Of a stretch of DNA of 64,000 nt, positions 15,538 to 27,268 are shown piece after piece (position 1 is the first letter of the stretch; every line of letters begins with the position of its first letter). The notes under the pieces were generated by a model that searched no databases, was not told the DNA's origin, and was given only the letters and a program-made list of their open reading frames with translations. Origin of the DNA: Tamarix chinensis (taxonomy: Eukaryota > Streptophyta > Magnoliopsida > Caryophyllales > Tamaricaceae); assembly GCA_030549775.1 (NCBI GenBank), contig CM060177.1, positions 88,383,236-88,447,235 of the forward strand, in the 5' to 3' direction. Position numbers and translations under genes: made by a program.

Positions 15538-18500
15538 GGGGCTGGACCAGCGGTCCAGGGGAAAGGAAAAAGGGAAGGGGGAACCGGCCGGGTGGCGGCG
15601 GTTATTTCCCTTATTAATGAAACGCTGCGTTTTGGATGATATTTGAGAAAAATGCGGCGTCCGCGTCGGTCTGGCAACAGTTATATTTTCTCCTTATGGC
15701 GACGCGGTGTTTCAGCGACTTTAGCGTCGAAACGCGGCGTTTTGCCTCACGGGCGGCTGGGCTCGCTGGGCCGCGGTGAGAAGAAGGAAAGGAAGGGGGC
15801 GTTGGGCCGGTCGAGGCCCAACTTTGGCGGGGAGATTAGGAAAAAGGAAAAAGAAGGAAAAGAAAAAGGAAAAAGGAAAAAGGAAGGCTTTATTTAGGGT
15901 TTTGGATTTTTCATAAATTATTTAGAATATTTTTGGGCTATTTAGAATATTAATATTTATAAGATATTAAATAAATTCCCTTTTTGCTTAGTTTAGACTA
16001 TTTTAGATAAATTTCCTTAACCTCTATACTAATTAGGAAAAATAATCAAATTTTCTTCCAATTAAATTATTTATTAATTTAAATTAATTTGAAACTATTT
16101 TATTCTTCTTAATTTAAATAAAGTAATTTATTTAATTAATTTCTAAAATAAAATCCTTAATTAGCTTAAAATACCCCAATTCCTCCTATTTCAAACACTT
16201 TTAAATTTCGTTTTGGTTTAACCTAATTAACTTCCTCTTATTTTAATAAAAATGAATTATTTTGGTTAAACTCCCACATAAAGATCTTATTTAATAATGG
16301 ATAATAGAAATTAGGATTTTGGGGCATTTCAGTAAGCCCTCTCTCTTGTCAACTCTGAACGAATGCTTAGTTAGCCGTGAATGAGAACTCTTGTTGCTTG
16401 TTGGGAGGTAGCTCCATGTAAGGTTAGCTTGAAAGCGAGTTCTTACTCTTTGACCTGAGGGGAAGAAAGATTACCTAGGGTGAGCTTTATGTGGCACGAC
16501 TATTGGAATTCTTTTTCGAGTCAATAGTTGGGAATCTCTTCTTCTTAGCATAGCGGTGTGACTGTGACTTTATTCTTGAAAAGACTGCTTTCCTTTGAAG
16601 GCATAGCTAAACTTTCTCAAATGCGGTCTTTCCTCTCGGTAGAAGAGGTCTAGTCTAGGTCAGTGCTTTCTTTTGCTAGAGAATATGGCATAACTGATGC
16701 AGTTAGCTCAAAAGGGAGTTCAGTCACTTCCGGATCCAGATTCAATGATTGTTGAGTGAATGAAGCCAAGTCAGTAGCCGGCTTTCGAGATGCGAAACCT
16801 TAAGTGGCCAAGAAAGGGATGAGTGCCGCTTCACTGATTTAGCACTGAAAGAAGGCGGAACATGGATCCGTACGGGGAGAAGAGAATCTAGGCTCTCTAA
16901 ACTAGACCGATTGGACAGCTTTCAAAGGCTTGATTGCCCCTTGGGAGAAGTTGAATCATTTTATTACTTCTATTTGAACTACTCCGAATTTATTGCACTC
17001 ATAGAAGACCAATTCAACAAGTTCTAATGCAGTCGGTCACATCTTCTCTGTCAGAGACAACAGCGGATAAAAGAGCAGCCTATTTGTCACGTTCAAGCTT
17101 GAAAGCCCGAGCTAGTCTTCTTACCGCCTACTTTCCAGGGAAGCCTAGTTACTTTGAAGCCTTTCTCTCTTCCTCGGGAAAGGGAGATTAGGGCTTCTTC
17201 CTTTTCTTTTGTTTGAAGCTAGCCAACCATGCCATGAACGATCGATAAGAGTGCTGCTTCTGTCTTCCTCTATATCATGATACCGAAGCCAAGGTAATCA
17301 ACGAAGGGCACGAGGTTTCCTCTTTTCCCTGGTCCCTAGCATTGAATGGTCCCTCGGCTGAACAACTATCTTTATCTTAATCAATCCCGGCTGCGCTAAA
17401 AGCACCTCGCGGCCCTATGCTTTGAAGTCTAATCTCTTAATTGGCCTAATCTAATTAAGGGTAAGCACCTCTTCTCAATTCAAAGAAGTGCTCACCGCAC
17501 CTTGCTTTTTCAACGGAAGCTAGATTGCCACCTTCAAGGTCGAAAGTCAGAAGGTGATTCCCTTTGCTTGGCTACGAAACTAGGCATTGAAAAGCAATCC
17601 ACCAGGAAAGCGGTCATCAAGCCAGATGCGGATTCAATTCTAACTGCTGCGCTTACGCCTTTTGATTAGACAACTCCTAGTGCCAAGCTATCTAACTAAC
17701 TAGGATTCGTGAAAACAGAAAGAAGAGCGTCAGACTCTAACGAATCTAATGTTACCCGCGTTGAAGCGAAAAGAAAGGCAGATTCCCTATATAAGTGAAT
17801 TTCTTCTTCAATCGATTCCTCTCGGCCTTAGACTGCTATGGTTAGCTTTTGCCACACATCTGGACTGGCTATCTCTCAATCAATGTATTCATGTATCTCG
17901 AAAGAGTTCAAAGAAAATTCCCCCTAGTGAAGACACTCTGGTTCGAAAGGGGCCGCTCTCTAGCTAGGATCTGATTTGCTATGTCCTCATTCCATCGGTG
18001 GAGAATCCGGTTCCTATCCCACTCGTCGGTTTCTCTATTTATGATTGAGCTAACTGACTGAAACCTTTCTTTCTACTACGGTCGGGTGGGACCTAGATGG
18101 TTGGTGGATCAACGGTGAGCCATTCAACTAGGGATCTATTCATAGTTTTTTGTAAGTTCCCATTCCAATTAAGTAAGAGATCCCCTCAAGGACTATCAAT
18201 TTGGCCGCCGCTATTGACCTCCAGTCGAAGGAGGCAGATGGTTTCACTCTAGCCACTAGCGGCGATTCCTGTGGGAAGAACTTGTCTTTCATTACCTGAT
18301 CAGGCACTCTGGGTTAGTGACCAGTCTCCAGAGTAGCTTGTCCACAAAAGCCGGGTGGAGCTACAAATAGGAGGATGGAAAGGGAAGGGACCAAGCTCAA
18401 AGTCAGAGGCGAGTTGAGAGACAAAATCTTGGATGTTGTGATTCCGCATTTCCAGTAGCGAGTGAAACTCCGTGAATGGGCAGAACAGAAAGGGTGTTCA

Positions 18501-19430
18501 AACCGGGTGTTGAGTTCGTCAGGAGGTTTCTCTTTGAGGAATCGTCGTTCTTCGCTCCAAATAATTTAGGAGACTTCTGTTCCCTTTTTTGCCTGTTTAA
18601 TAGCTTGAGACAAGTACAATAAGGATCAGAACCGGACAACCCCCTTTAGTCAAGCCCAGTTGAAATGCCAGTCAGGAAGGCTCTCGGAAGGTTAGGAAGG
18701 ACAGGGTTCTCCCTTCCCTTTGCTTTCAATCTGTCTTGTGCCACTCCAGCTTTCACTCAAGCCATTCTTTTCAATTCAAATTATTATCTCGAGTCGAAAA
18801 TGGAGTATTCCTTGCCCCACAACCATGGAAATAACGATTAACAAAAGATTTTCTCGATGCGAAGAAGAGTCCCACTCCTATAATAGTTATCCACTCAGTC
18901 CACGCTTTGAATAGCCTTAGTTACTAGTTATAAATATCCCTTCATCTAACGAAGTCTTAAATAACTCATTGATAGTGGGCATCAAGTAATTGAAAGGAGG
19001 ATGCCAAAAGAGAAGGTCGGACACAAAGGAGTGTCTTCAATGAGACCAAGGGCAATGAGGGCGATCGAAGTGAGAAAAGATGGCATATTTCTGAAACCGG
19101 GAGTGATTTTTTCACTTTCGAGCGTGATGTAGCTATATGTTATATTAAGCCCGTCCATCCTATTCTCTAATGAGAACTAGTCGATTATGTCACACTAGTC
19201 TTTTTGGCCTTATACCTCCTCCTTTTAACAAGAAGCATGGTAAATAATTATGGATGACACTCTTATTAAGGATAGAAAGAAGGGACAGACCTGACGGAGG
19301 AAAAAAAGAACTACTGTGTCAAGCCGCTTGAAAAAAGAAAGTCTCACTCCAAGAATTCTCGGCTTTGAACCGGGGGTCCCTGTTCTATCCACTAACCATG
19401 TCAAAAAATGATGGGTAGAATGGCGCTGTA

Positions 19431-19502
19431 GGAACCGGTCGGATTCGAACCGACGAATAGAAGTTTTGCAGACTCATGCCTTAGCCACTTGGCTACGGTT
19501 CC
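19431..19502 (-). tRNA. trnC-GCA: tRNA-Cys(GCA), bacterial-type mitochondrial trnC2-like
   Basis: The reverse strand folds as a 72-nt tRNA. It has a 7-bp perfect acceptor stem (GGAACCG with CGGTTCC), a D-arm GCC..GGC enclosing AAGTGGCTAA, an anticodon loop CTGCAAA giving anticodon GCA (Cys), and a perfect T-stem GTCGG/CCGAC with loop TTCGAAT. The anticodon stem is weakened (one mismatch and one G-T pair), consistent with decay after transfer. It differs from the plastid-like (GGCGGCA...) and native mitochondrial (GGCTAGG...) tRNA-Cys that I know. It resembles the second, bacterial-type tRNA-Cys (trnC2-GCA) reported from sugar beet and other angiosperm mitochondria. That subtype is recalled, not computed. 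Function in the nucleus is unlikely. Confidence 0.85.
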
Positions 19503-21234
19503 CTATCAATTCTATGTCTTTCTTCCTTGTCCGACTTTGCTTCACAGGGCGAGACCACTAGAATGCTTTGGGAGAAAGGACACAACAAGCAACAGAGTGT
19601 TGATTGAGAAAGGGGTGCTTCCGCGCAGCTGTTTTATTGCATTAGAACAAGTTGCGCTTCCGCGCTTTTCTTGCTGGGCTAGACTGCTGATCTTCTAGAG
19701 TAGTCTGACCTTGGGAAACATACCGTAATCACCGCCGAGAAGAAACATGATGTGCCGGGTGACTAGAATCCTCTGAGGTCGGCTGAACAGGCTTACAATC
19801 GACAGAAGATGATGTGTAAAGCTGTTGGCCTTAAGAGTGAGGCTAATCCACAAGAAGAATTTCGAGTTGATGAACAAGAGAAGGCCATAATACATCTCCA
19901 TCACCATTCTTCTCCAAGGCTTATTAATGAAGTGAAGGAAAATATGAGGGGACCTCATTCAAGATGGGTGACTTCGATCACCCATTAGGACACTCAAAAG
20001 AGCAGGTGGAGGAAGGTAATTTGGGTAATTTTGCATGTACACAGCGTAGTAGGGTGACTTCGGTCCCCCCGTTGGAAGAAAAAGGCATGAGTGATCCCCC
20101 AGCTAACCCTCTAGTAGAAGACAACCCAGAAAACTCTGAACAAGAAAACTCAGACAATATTGCCATCGCTATCACCCCATCAACAATGACCCCTGTGAAG
20201 CCATCCCCTTCCAAATCCATTTAATTTATCACCTAGCCGGTTGTTAACAGTTATTTTTCCCTTTTTATCTTCTATTGGATCTAGGCCAAATGGTTATCCT
20301 ATCTATTTTTTTTTATCTTGTAGTTGCCCTATCCTCCCAACCCTAACAATAAGGCCATTGTCAACTTTTGTAAGTGGGAGGGCTTATTTTAGTTTCTATA
20401 CTAATCTATCTAAATGCTCTATTTGATCTGAGTTATTTTTCATGCCTTCTTTTTGCATAGTTCTTCTCTTTTAGGCTAGCAGATAGGAATAATCTCACCA
20501 ACAAAGGTATCCCTACTACTCTTCCTATTAATTTTCATATAAACTGTGTAAATATCTCTAATGTGAACCTTGTGTATGCACTAATAGGGAAAGAGTTGTT
20601 TGGCCTAGTTATCCAAAAGGTAAAATAAGAAAGCTAATTCAAGGCCTGATAGCTCACATGAGCTTTATGGTCACACCTATTTTTTCCATCTTTTGAAAAT
20701 GTGGATTATTAAAACTATCAGCATGGAAACACTCTAAGCACTAGGAATTAAAGGATATCTTTAGCCCCCACCTATCTTTGCACTAAGGAGAAAGACACAT
20801 TTATTGTGACATCCTTAAGACAAAGAAATAGGAGGCCTTCCATAACCACCATATTAGTGGTTCAATTGAATAAGTTTGGGGGAATTCACCCTAACAGTTA
20901 GTAAGAGCTTATGTTAGCATATTAACATATGAAAAGGAAGCTTCAACACCCAAAATGACTAATAACCAAGGGCACTTGCATGAGACCCATGTGTGAACTT
21001 GCATCAAATAATTAGTAGGGCGATAAGCTTGCTAGAACATTTTCAGAATAGGTGTTAGGATGGAGTAACGAGGGTACCTGTCTAAGACCCAGATGTACTC
21101 TCGCATTAAAAGACCCTGCCCATATAAGGAAACCTTATTTCATTTTGTTAAAAAAATCCCTAGAATATGTGCAAGCCGAGTAGTGGGAAGGGTGTTGCAG
21201 TTTATAATTGTCTTTATGATCCTTATTGTTCAAG
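19503..21234. other. Unassigned stretch between NUMT and LTR-like sequence
   Basis: The sequence up to about 19700 still looks mitochondrial. From about 20240 it is AT-rich nuclear-type. Between them, 19964-20224 is open on both strands (86-aa plus frame with an acidic, Pro/Ser-rich product; 80-aa minus frame). I do not recognise either product. Two diverged copies of a short phrase containing TGCATGAGACCCATGTG / TGTCTAAGACCCAGATGT occur at about 20969 and 21077. No gene can be supported. Confidence 0.4.
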
Positions 21235-22383
21235 TGTAATGACCTGAAAAAAATCCATAGAAAAATTCCTCTCATGCACAACACATGAGGCTAACTCTTT
21301 TCATACCCCCACACAATTGCGGGCAATTCTCAGCTAAACCAAAAACTCAACATGGACATAGGCTACACATTTCTACCTTGATTTCCTCACGGGTATCCTC
21401 TAATGTCATAATGTGCTCAGGATGAGCAACCGTATAAGTTTCGAGAAAGTTATGTGAGTGGATTTGAGCTAACTAAACAACCCTGCGAACATCATTTATT
21501 TAATGATTTTTTTTACATACGAGAGTCATAGGGTGTGGTTTCATATGATTTTTCCACCTTTTGAGATCTCGAAGGAATCGCATAAGTTTAAACTAAAAAT
21601 AGATCCCTTATCATATGAACTCACAACATTCCCCGCTCTTATGACCGCTCATAGGCTTGATGTGTTCACTCAACCACTTTTGAAGATATATGCAGGAATG
21701 GCGACTCCACAATGTCTTAGAGCATCTCTTACCCTACTAGGACCATAAGAGCTGATGCCTAGGTCGCTATCACTGGTTTGCATGCTAAGAAAAAGCAGCA
21801 CGCACTCATTTTTCCAAATCTAGTAGCATTTACCTAAGGACCACTACAGGACATTGCTACCTGACAACAAGGTACAACCTCCTAATGTCTAGATGCAATT
21901 GGCTATTGTAGATTCAGGGAATCATTATCCTATATGCATAGATTCATCCTATAAATACCCTATGTAAAGGGACAAGAGGGAAGAAGAGAGGATAAAAAGG
22001 GGATCCCTCGAATGAAAAATAAGAAAATAAGGAATTCCAAAAATAGAGGAAAATAGCAATGAAGGTGGAAGAGTATAAAAGTAAGGGAAGAAAGGAGAGA
22101 AAGTCCCAATAGAGCTCACTAAGAGAATAAAAATAAGAAGGAATGAATATGATACATAGGGATTGGGAATACTATGTTCTCCCTAATCCCTTCCTTCTTT
22201 CTCTTCTGTATTTTATGTTGGTTAGAAGTCAGCTAACTTCAGGTGAAAGGAAGAGTTGATAGTCTTTTTGTTGTAATTGTGATATTTCTAGTCCTGTTGG
22301 CCGTAATAATATTTCATTTTGTTAAGCTAAAAATGTCTAAGTGTTAAATGTTGGCCGCATTAGGCACCTGACTAAATTCTACA
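21235..22383 (+). mobile_element. Candidate Athila/Tat-type LTR
   Basis: The sequence opens with TGTAATGACCTG and can be read to a ...AAATTCTACA end, followed by TCAATTGG, which resembles the start of the usual Athila primer-binding region but then degenerates. A TATA box (TATAAATA, 21950-21957) sits about 700 bp in, followed by a purine-rich leader, as in an LTR promoter. Downstream, 22790-22870 resembles the post-LTR leader of plant retrotransposons. No target duplication or second LTR is seen, so the boundaries are tentative. Confidence 0.35.
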
Positions 22384-22981
22384 TCAATTGGATAGTGTGC
22401 AAAACAAACGATGATAACAGGGTGATAGGGTTGGCAACAAAAGGTGAAGAAACCCTATCATTAATCATTCAATCCTTACTATGTCACATTTTCAGGTCCT
22501 ATGTACCATGATTGAGATGGCCTAAGAGTATGTTTCACCATATATGAAACCTAGTAATGCTAGGAGGATTAATATCCATCGAGCTTGATATGCTATGAAT
22601 AATCATAAGGTGCACATCCGAGAACTAACATCTCTACTCTCACGACTCTTCTTCCTGATTTCCCTCACATATGTCTTACATTGAATCTTTTCACTCTCTA
22701 CGTACTCAACTATTTCTTATACCATCAACATCACCTCGATATCATTTGTTACATTAGTAGATTCATAGGATACTCCACTTTAGTGAGCATAATCCACTCC
22801 GTTAGTCCCTGTAGGATTGACATCCTCTTACCGCTTTACTATTTGAGGCAACCGTGCATACTTGCATGAGCTATGTGGTGTTCACTAATTTAAACTCACA
22901 CTATCAATTATCTTAACTAAAATCACACTAGCACGCACCAGTAGACTTTGGGGATGAAGCATTTTTTTAAGGGGATAGTGT

Positions 22982-25900
22982 TGTAATAATCCATTCTAAA
23001 ATCCTCTAAAATGTATTTTAATTTTTTTTAATAAAAAATAAATAAATTTTTCTATTGAAAAGGGCTTAAAATTCTAATAAAAATATGAGCTTCAGGTGTA
23101 CCAATCAACAAGCTTTCTTAACGAATTGATAGCTACACTCAAAAATTGGTAATTTTATTTCCCAATAAACCATTCAACAAGTTACCTAAACCGATCGACT
23201 GATTGTCCTATTATTTCATATCATTTTCTAGTTTTGGCTTCAAATCTCTTTTCAAAATTTATGAAAACTTATAATTAGAATCTATTTGTGATAATAAGCA
23301 CATTTTGGGAATTTGGGATTATCTTTACATTATTTAGATGATTTTATTATTTTTATTTAGCTAAAATTTATTAAAAAGTATTTTTAAGGTATTCCTTACC
23401 TTTTCCCATTCCCCTTCACTTTCCTCCCTCTTTCAGATGGCATGCCTACATGTTTGACTTCTTACAATCTCTTTTCTAACTTACCTACCCTCTGTTATGT
23501 TTTCTCCTAACTACACTCTTCCTCCCTCACCTCACCATGCATTTATCTTACACTTAATTATTCATGCTCAACCAAGTCATCCTTTTATCTCCCTCCCCCT
23601 TGGGGATATCAACCATCCCTTCACCACACACCATTCATGATTCATTTTTACTCCTTAACTTCTACACTTGCTCCTTCTCTCCTTTTTCTTTGTGAAAAAA
23701 CTCTATATGTTGGGCATTTCTCACATATCTCTTTGCTTCTCGGTTGGGAAAAAGAAGAGGTTTCCTCTTTTTTTTTTTTCTCATTCTTGGTCGAATCCTT
23801 ACCTATTTTCTATTTTCCTTATCTTATCCTATTTCTACTTTTTTCCTATATTAAGGAAGGATTAATGTTTTGAGAAAGATTGGAGATTTTAATTTTCTTC
23901 TCTATGAAAATCTATTTTTGAAAAAGGTTGAGTTGCACCATTTTTTCTTCTTCTCCTAATTTTGTTTTATTTAGTTTTGAAAATTATTTGTTTCTTGGTT
24001 TTGATACTTTATTCTCTTATAAAATCAATATCTTGGTAGGAAGCATCAAGTTAAGAGTTTTTTATGCCATAATACTTGCTTGGAGCTAAGGCATTCTTAT
24101 CTCTAACATGATTAAGGAGTTATGTTGCTTATTGTGGTTTCATATTTAGGACATATCCTGTGATTTGTATGTATTTTTTGAGTTTTTGGATTTGACTATA
24201 TTGCAATATTTTGATTTCTAAATTTTTAAGCATGTTTTATTATTTTGGTATTATCCATGAGATTAGTAAATTTGAGCATGATTTTGTTGAGGATCAATTC
24301 TACCATGTACCCATGTGAGTCTATATGTAGAGTATGTCTTAGAATGTGCTTTACGACATAGGAGCATAATAGGATTAATGATGGGAAATATTGGTGATTT
24401 TAATTTTGTATGTTTTGTGCATCTAGGCATTGTTTCACCTAGAGAAATTAATTTGGTTGGTTTGACCTATTGATTGGTTGTGTAAACAGTCCCATAGGTT
24501 AATAGCCACGATTAGCTAGTTCCTAGAATGGTCAATTGGTTTGATGAACAAGTCAGTTGGTCTCCGTGACAAGTTGATCGATTTACTTAACCTATCAATT
24601 AGTTTTTTTGTGACCAGAAATGTTTGGCCTCTTCTTAGACACATTAACTACTTTGGCCAAACCTATTGACTAGCTTCTATGAATATCCAATTGGTTAGAC
24701 AAACCTATTAGTTGGTTTTTTCTTTCTGTTATTTTTTTTAGGTCATGTGTAACTAAAAAATTCGACTAGTCCTATCAACCGATCAATTGGTTCTTCTGAA
24801 GCTTACCTTATTTTTTTTTACTTGATGATCATAACTTGGGAATTCTATCTTAACTTTTCCATGTAATTATAATATTTTGATCATGATTTCAACCATGCTT
24901 AACCTGAGTTTAATGGGAATCAAAATTTAAATATTATGATGTAGCTTAGATTCATTGTGTGGTTAAGTTTGGTGTCGCCTCTAGATATCCAATTGGCCGC
25001 TTATATGCCTAGTGTTATGTTTGGTGTTATCACTTAAAAACACCCAACTGGTTATCAATGGAATTAAATTATTATTTTTGATCACTTAATAATGGAATTA
25101 AGATTTTGTTTGAGAATTTTTCTCTAACTCTTTGGGTAGCTAACTGGTAGTTAGTGGGTGGGTTTCCCTATGTTTTTATCTTTTTACTCAATACCTATTT
25201 CCTTTCTACAAGGTTATGGTTGGTAGAGGGCATGTGCATATCTTTGATGGGAGGATCATAATGTGGAAGGTAGATATGCCATCGGTGTTCAGTAAGGGTG
25301 GGTGAGGTATCCTAGTATAAGGCCCCTGGAATTTCATATGTCCATCGCTTAGCCGGGTATGGTATCCCAACTTTGTGTATCCCTTGTGGCAAATTCACTC
25401 AAGCTATGGTAGGTGAGGTACCCAATACAAGCCCCCTCGATGTATTTTGAACACATGTGGTGGGTATGTTATTCCAATCTATGTTAGCCATCATAGTATA
25501 AGCACTCAATGTGTAGTGGATGTGGTATATCTGGAGAAAACCCCCTTTGTGTGGATGGTGGGGAATCACAATCTATGTTAGCCCTAGCAGAAGGCCCACT
25601 AGGTGTGCAGTGGGTGTGGTATCTCTAGAGAAAGCCCCTTTTATGTAGTCTGACCCCATGTGGTGGGTGTGGTATCCCTTTATGTGTGTATTCTATCATT
25701 ATTTCTATTCATAATGGAGAAATTAGTGCGGTCAAATCAAATGTCTTAAAACTAGAAATTATATGGTCATTATATGAAGATTTCTCATACAACATCTATT
25801 ATATGAATCTAATGCTTGATCTGTATTATTATCCCTCCATGATTTTCATACAATCATGCCTTATTATATTACAATTAGGAGGTTGAGTGTTATATTATAT

Positions 25901-26498
25901 ATGCTTATTACCATGCTACTATATGACCTCAATGTGCAACATGAGCCCTTACCATGTTTTATGTAGTTTTTTTTCCAGTACTTCACCATGCTGATACTAC
26001 ATTTGTGTGGTCCGTGTGGTAATTCGGCTTCTTGTCCAAAGAGTAGATGATGATTTGAAGGGCTATGGTTATCAGCTAGAGTATGTTGAAGATGATATCA
26101 TGGGCTAGTAGTCAGCCATTCCTTAGGGATTGAGAGTCGCATTTCCTTTTAATTAAGATTTAGACTAGCTAGCTTAGATGTGTTTTGTCCACTATGTTGG
26201 GATGTTTTTGGTTCTTTTTGGTTATTTAAAATATTGGCATTAGTTCACATATTCATATTTTATAATCTCTTTCCTATCTATATTATTACTCTCATCCTTA
26301 TTATTATCGGTGTTGGACTAGTAGATCACGCATTCTCTTATTCTTTGTTTCATTTTACCTTGCGTCAAGAATGGATTAAGTGATATCACACCTCTATCAT
26401 AACTTGTTTGGCAGTTACATCCCCTAGTTTTGTTTTATTACCCTTCTGCATTTTCTTTAAAAATAAAATTTCCTGGTTCAAAATTGAGGGGTGCTATA
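22982..26498 (+). mobile_element. 3.5-kb long LTR, probably a 3' LTR with remnant of pol end
   Basis: It starts TGTAATAATCC at 22982 and ends GGGGTGCTATA at 26498, matching the terminal pattern of the other long LTRs. Just upstream, 22940-22981 reads VDFGDEAFF followed by a purine-rich tract (AAGGGGATAG). This fits the C-terminus plus polypurine tract of a Tekay/Del-type polyprotein, so sense is plus. A C/T-rich block lies at about 23400-23830. Reiterated units containing GTGGGTGTGGTATCCC and AGCCCC (about 25260-25680) occupy the place of the hairpin units in other copies. The 5-bp flanks (AGTGT and GTTCT) do not match, so it is not a clean solo LTR. Its right end abuts TNP2 transposase sequence directly. 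Confidence 0.65.
25260..25680 (+). repeat. Degenerate 60-65 bp repeats with GGTGTGGTATCCC phrase
   Basis: At least six diverged copies of a phrase around GTGGGTGTGGTATC-CC and AGCCCCTTTATGTG lie inside the 22982-26498 LTR. Their position within the LTR corresponds to the hairpin-unit array of related LTRs. Confidence 0.65.
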
Positions 26499-27248
26499 GT
26501 TCTCCTCACACATATGACATCCATAATGTCTATAACATTATATTCAAAGAAGCTATTATATGCTAGAAAATCATTTATTGTGTAAAAGAGAATTATCCTC
26601 AAGTTGAAATCCTCTTGGCAATATGCATCAAAGGTACTAATGCCATGATTTCACATAAGCTTCAAATCATCAACAAAAGGCACTCAATAAATGTCTAAAT
26701 AATGACCTAGTTGATTAAGCCCAAAAATTATCAAAGACAGCATGAAGTACTTGCATTTCATACATAAAGATGAAGGAATATTATATATGCCAAATATCAC
26801 TAACCTCATACTATAGTTCATACATAAGTTCCTTGCTTCATGGTCAAAAGCAAAGAACAAAGTTATAAAGGCATTCCATCGAGGGGAATCCGTTAGATAT
26901 TTGTTCTTCTAATAATGTATCCTTTTAGTTTCATTCCATGTTAATTTCTTTGATTCTTCTAGATTATTAAACAAAAAAAGGAATCTAATATTAATTTGAA
27001 AATAACATATGACCTTTGATGGAACACTAGTTTTCTTGTATTGTGGAGCTTAGCATTCAAGACAATAGTTCAGTAACAAATTTTCATTCTGATACAAGAC
27101 ACACTCATTAAGGCATACTTGAATTTTTTTTATAAATTAATATCATAGACCAGAGTACCTTCTTAGCCTTATAAGTACAACTAGGAAGAACATTATCCTC
27201 TGAAATTATCTATCTCAATAATTCAACTAATGAGGAATATTCCTTACC
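26499..27248 (-). pseudogene. CACTA (En/Spm) TNP2 transposase, central part, decayed
   Basis: Minus-strand translation gives the TNP2 order: a CLNECVLYQ-like segment (about 27115), then VPSKVICYFQI-IRF, LTWNETKR, SPRWNAF, ARNLCMNY, then IPSSLCMKCKYFMLSLIIFG and QEDFNLRIILFYTINDFLAY. These match in sequence and order the conserved TNP2 blocks (CPNDC..Y, KVPAKVMWYF, MTWH, SPAWK, LPPWMCMK..FFMLSLLIPG, LLWTINDFPAYG). Stops and frameshifts break the frame. The C-terminal half is missing at 26498, where a long LTR abuts. The N-terminal part continues at 35527-35910 after a nested LTR insertion. Confidence 0.85.
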
Positions 27249-27268
27249 TATAATGCCCTAAAAGTTTG

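Larger units (their letters stand above)
10406..16331 (-). mobile_element. 5.9-kb solo LTR (Tekay/Del-like) inserted in the NUMT
   Basis: It starts TGTAACACCCCC at 10406 and ends GGGGCATTTCA at 16331. It is flanked by a perfect 5-bp target duplication GTAAG (10401-10405 and 16332-16336), which is decisive for a single LTR unit with no internal region. The C/T-rich transcribed block is on the minus strand (G-rich on plus, 14760-15900), so sense is minus. Contents from left: reiterated hairpin units with CCGGTGGACCGGTC and CTCCTGG (about 11290-11695), C-rich text to 12700, a 1.6-kb AAT-type microsatellite tract (about 13150-14740), the GC-rich block, and an AT-rich end. Assignment to Tekay/Del rests on LTR size and terminal sequence type only. 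Confidence 0.85.
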
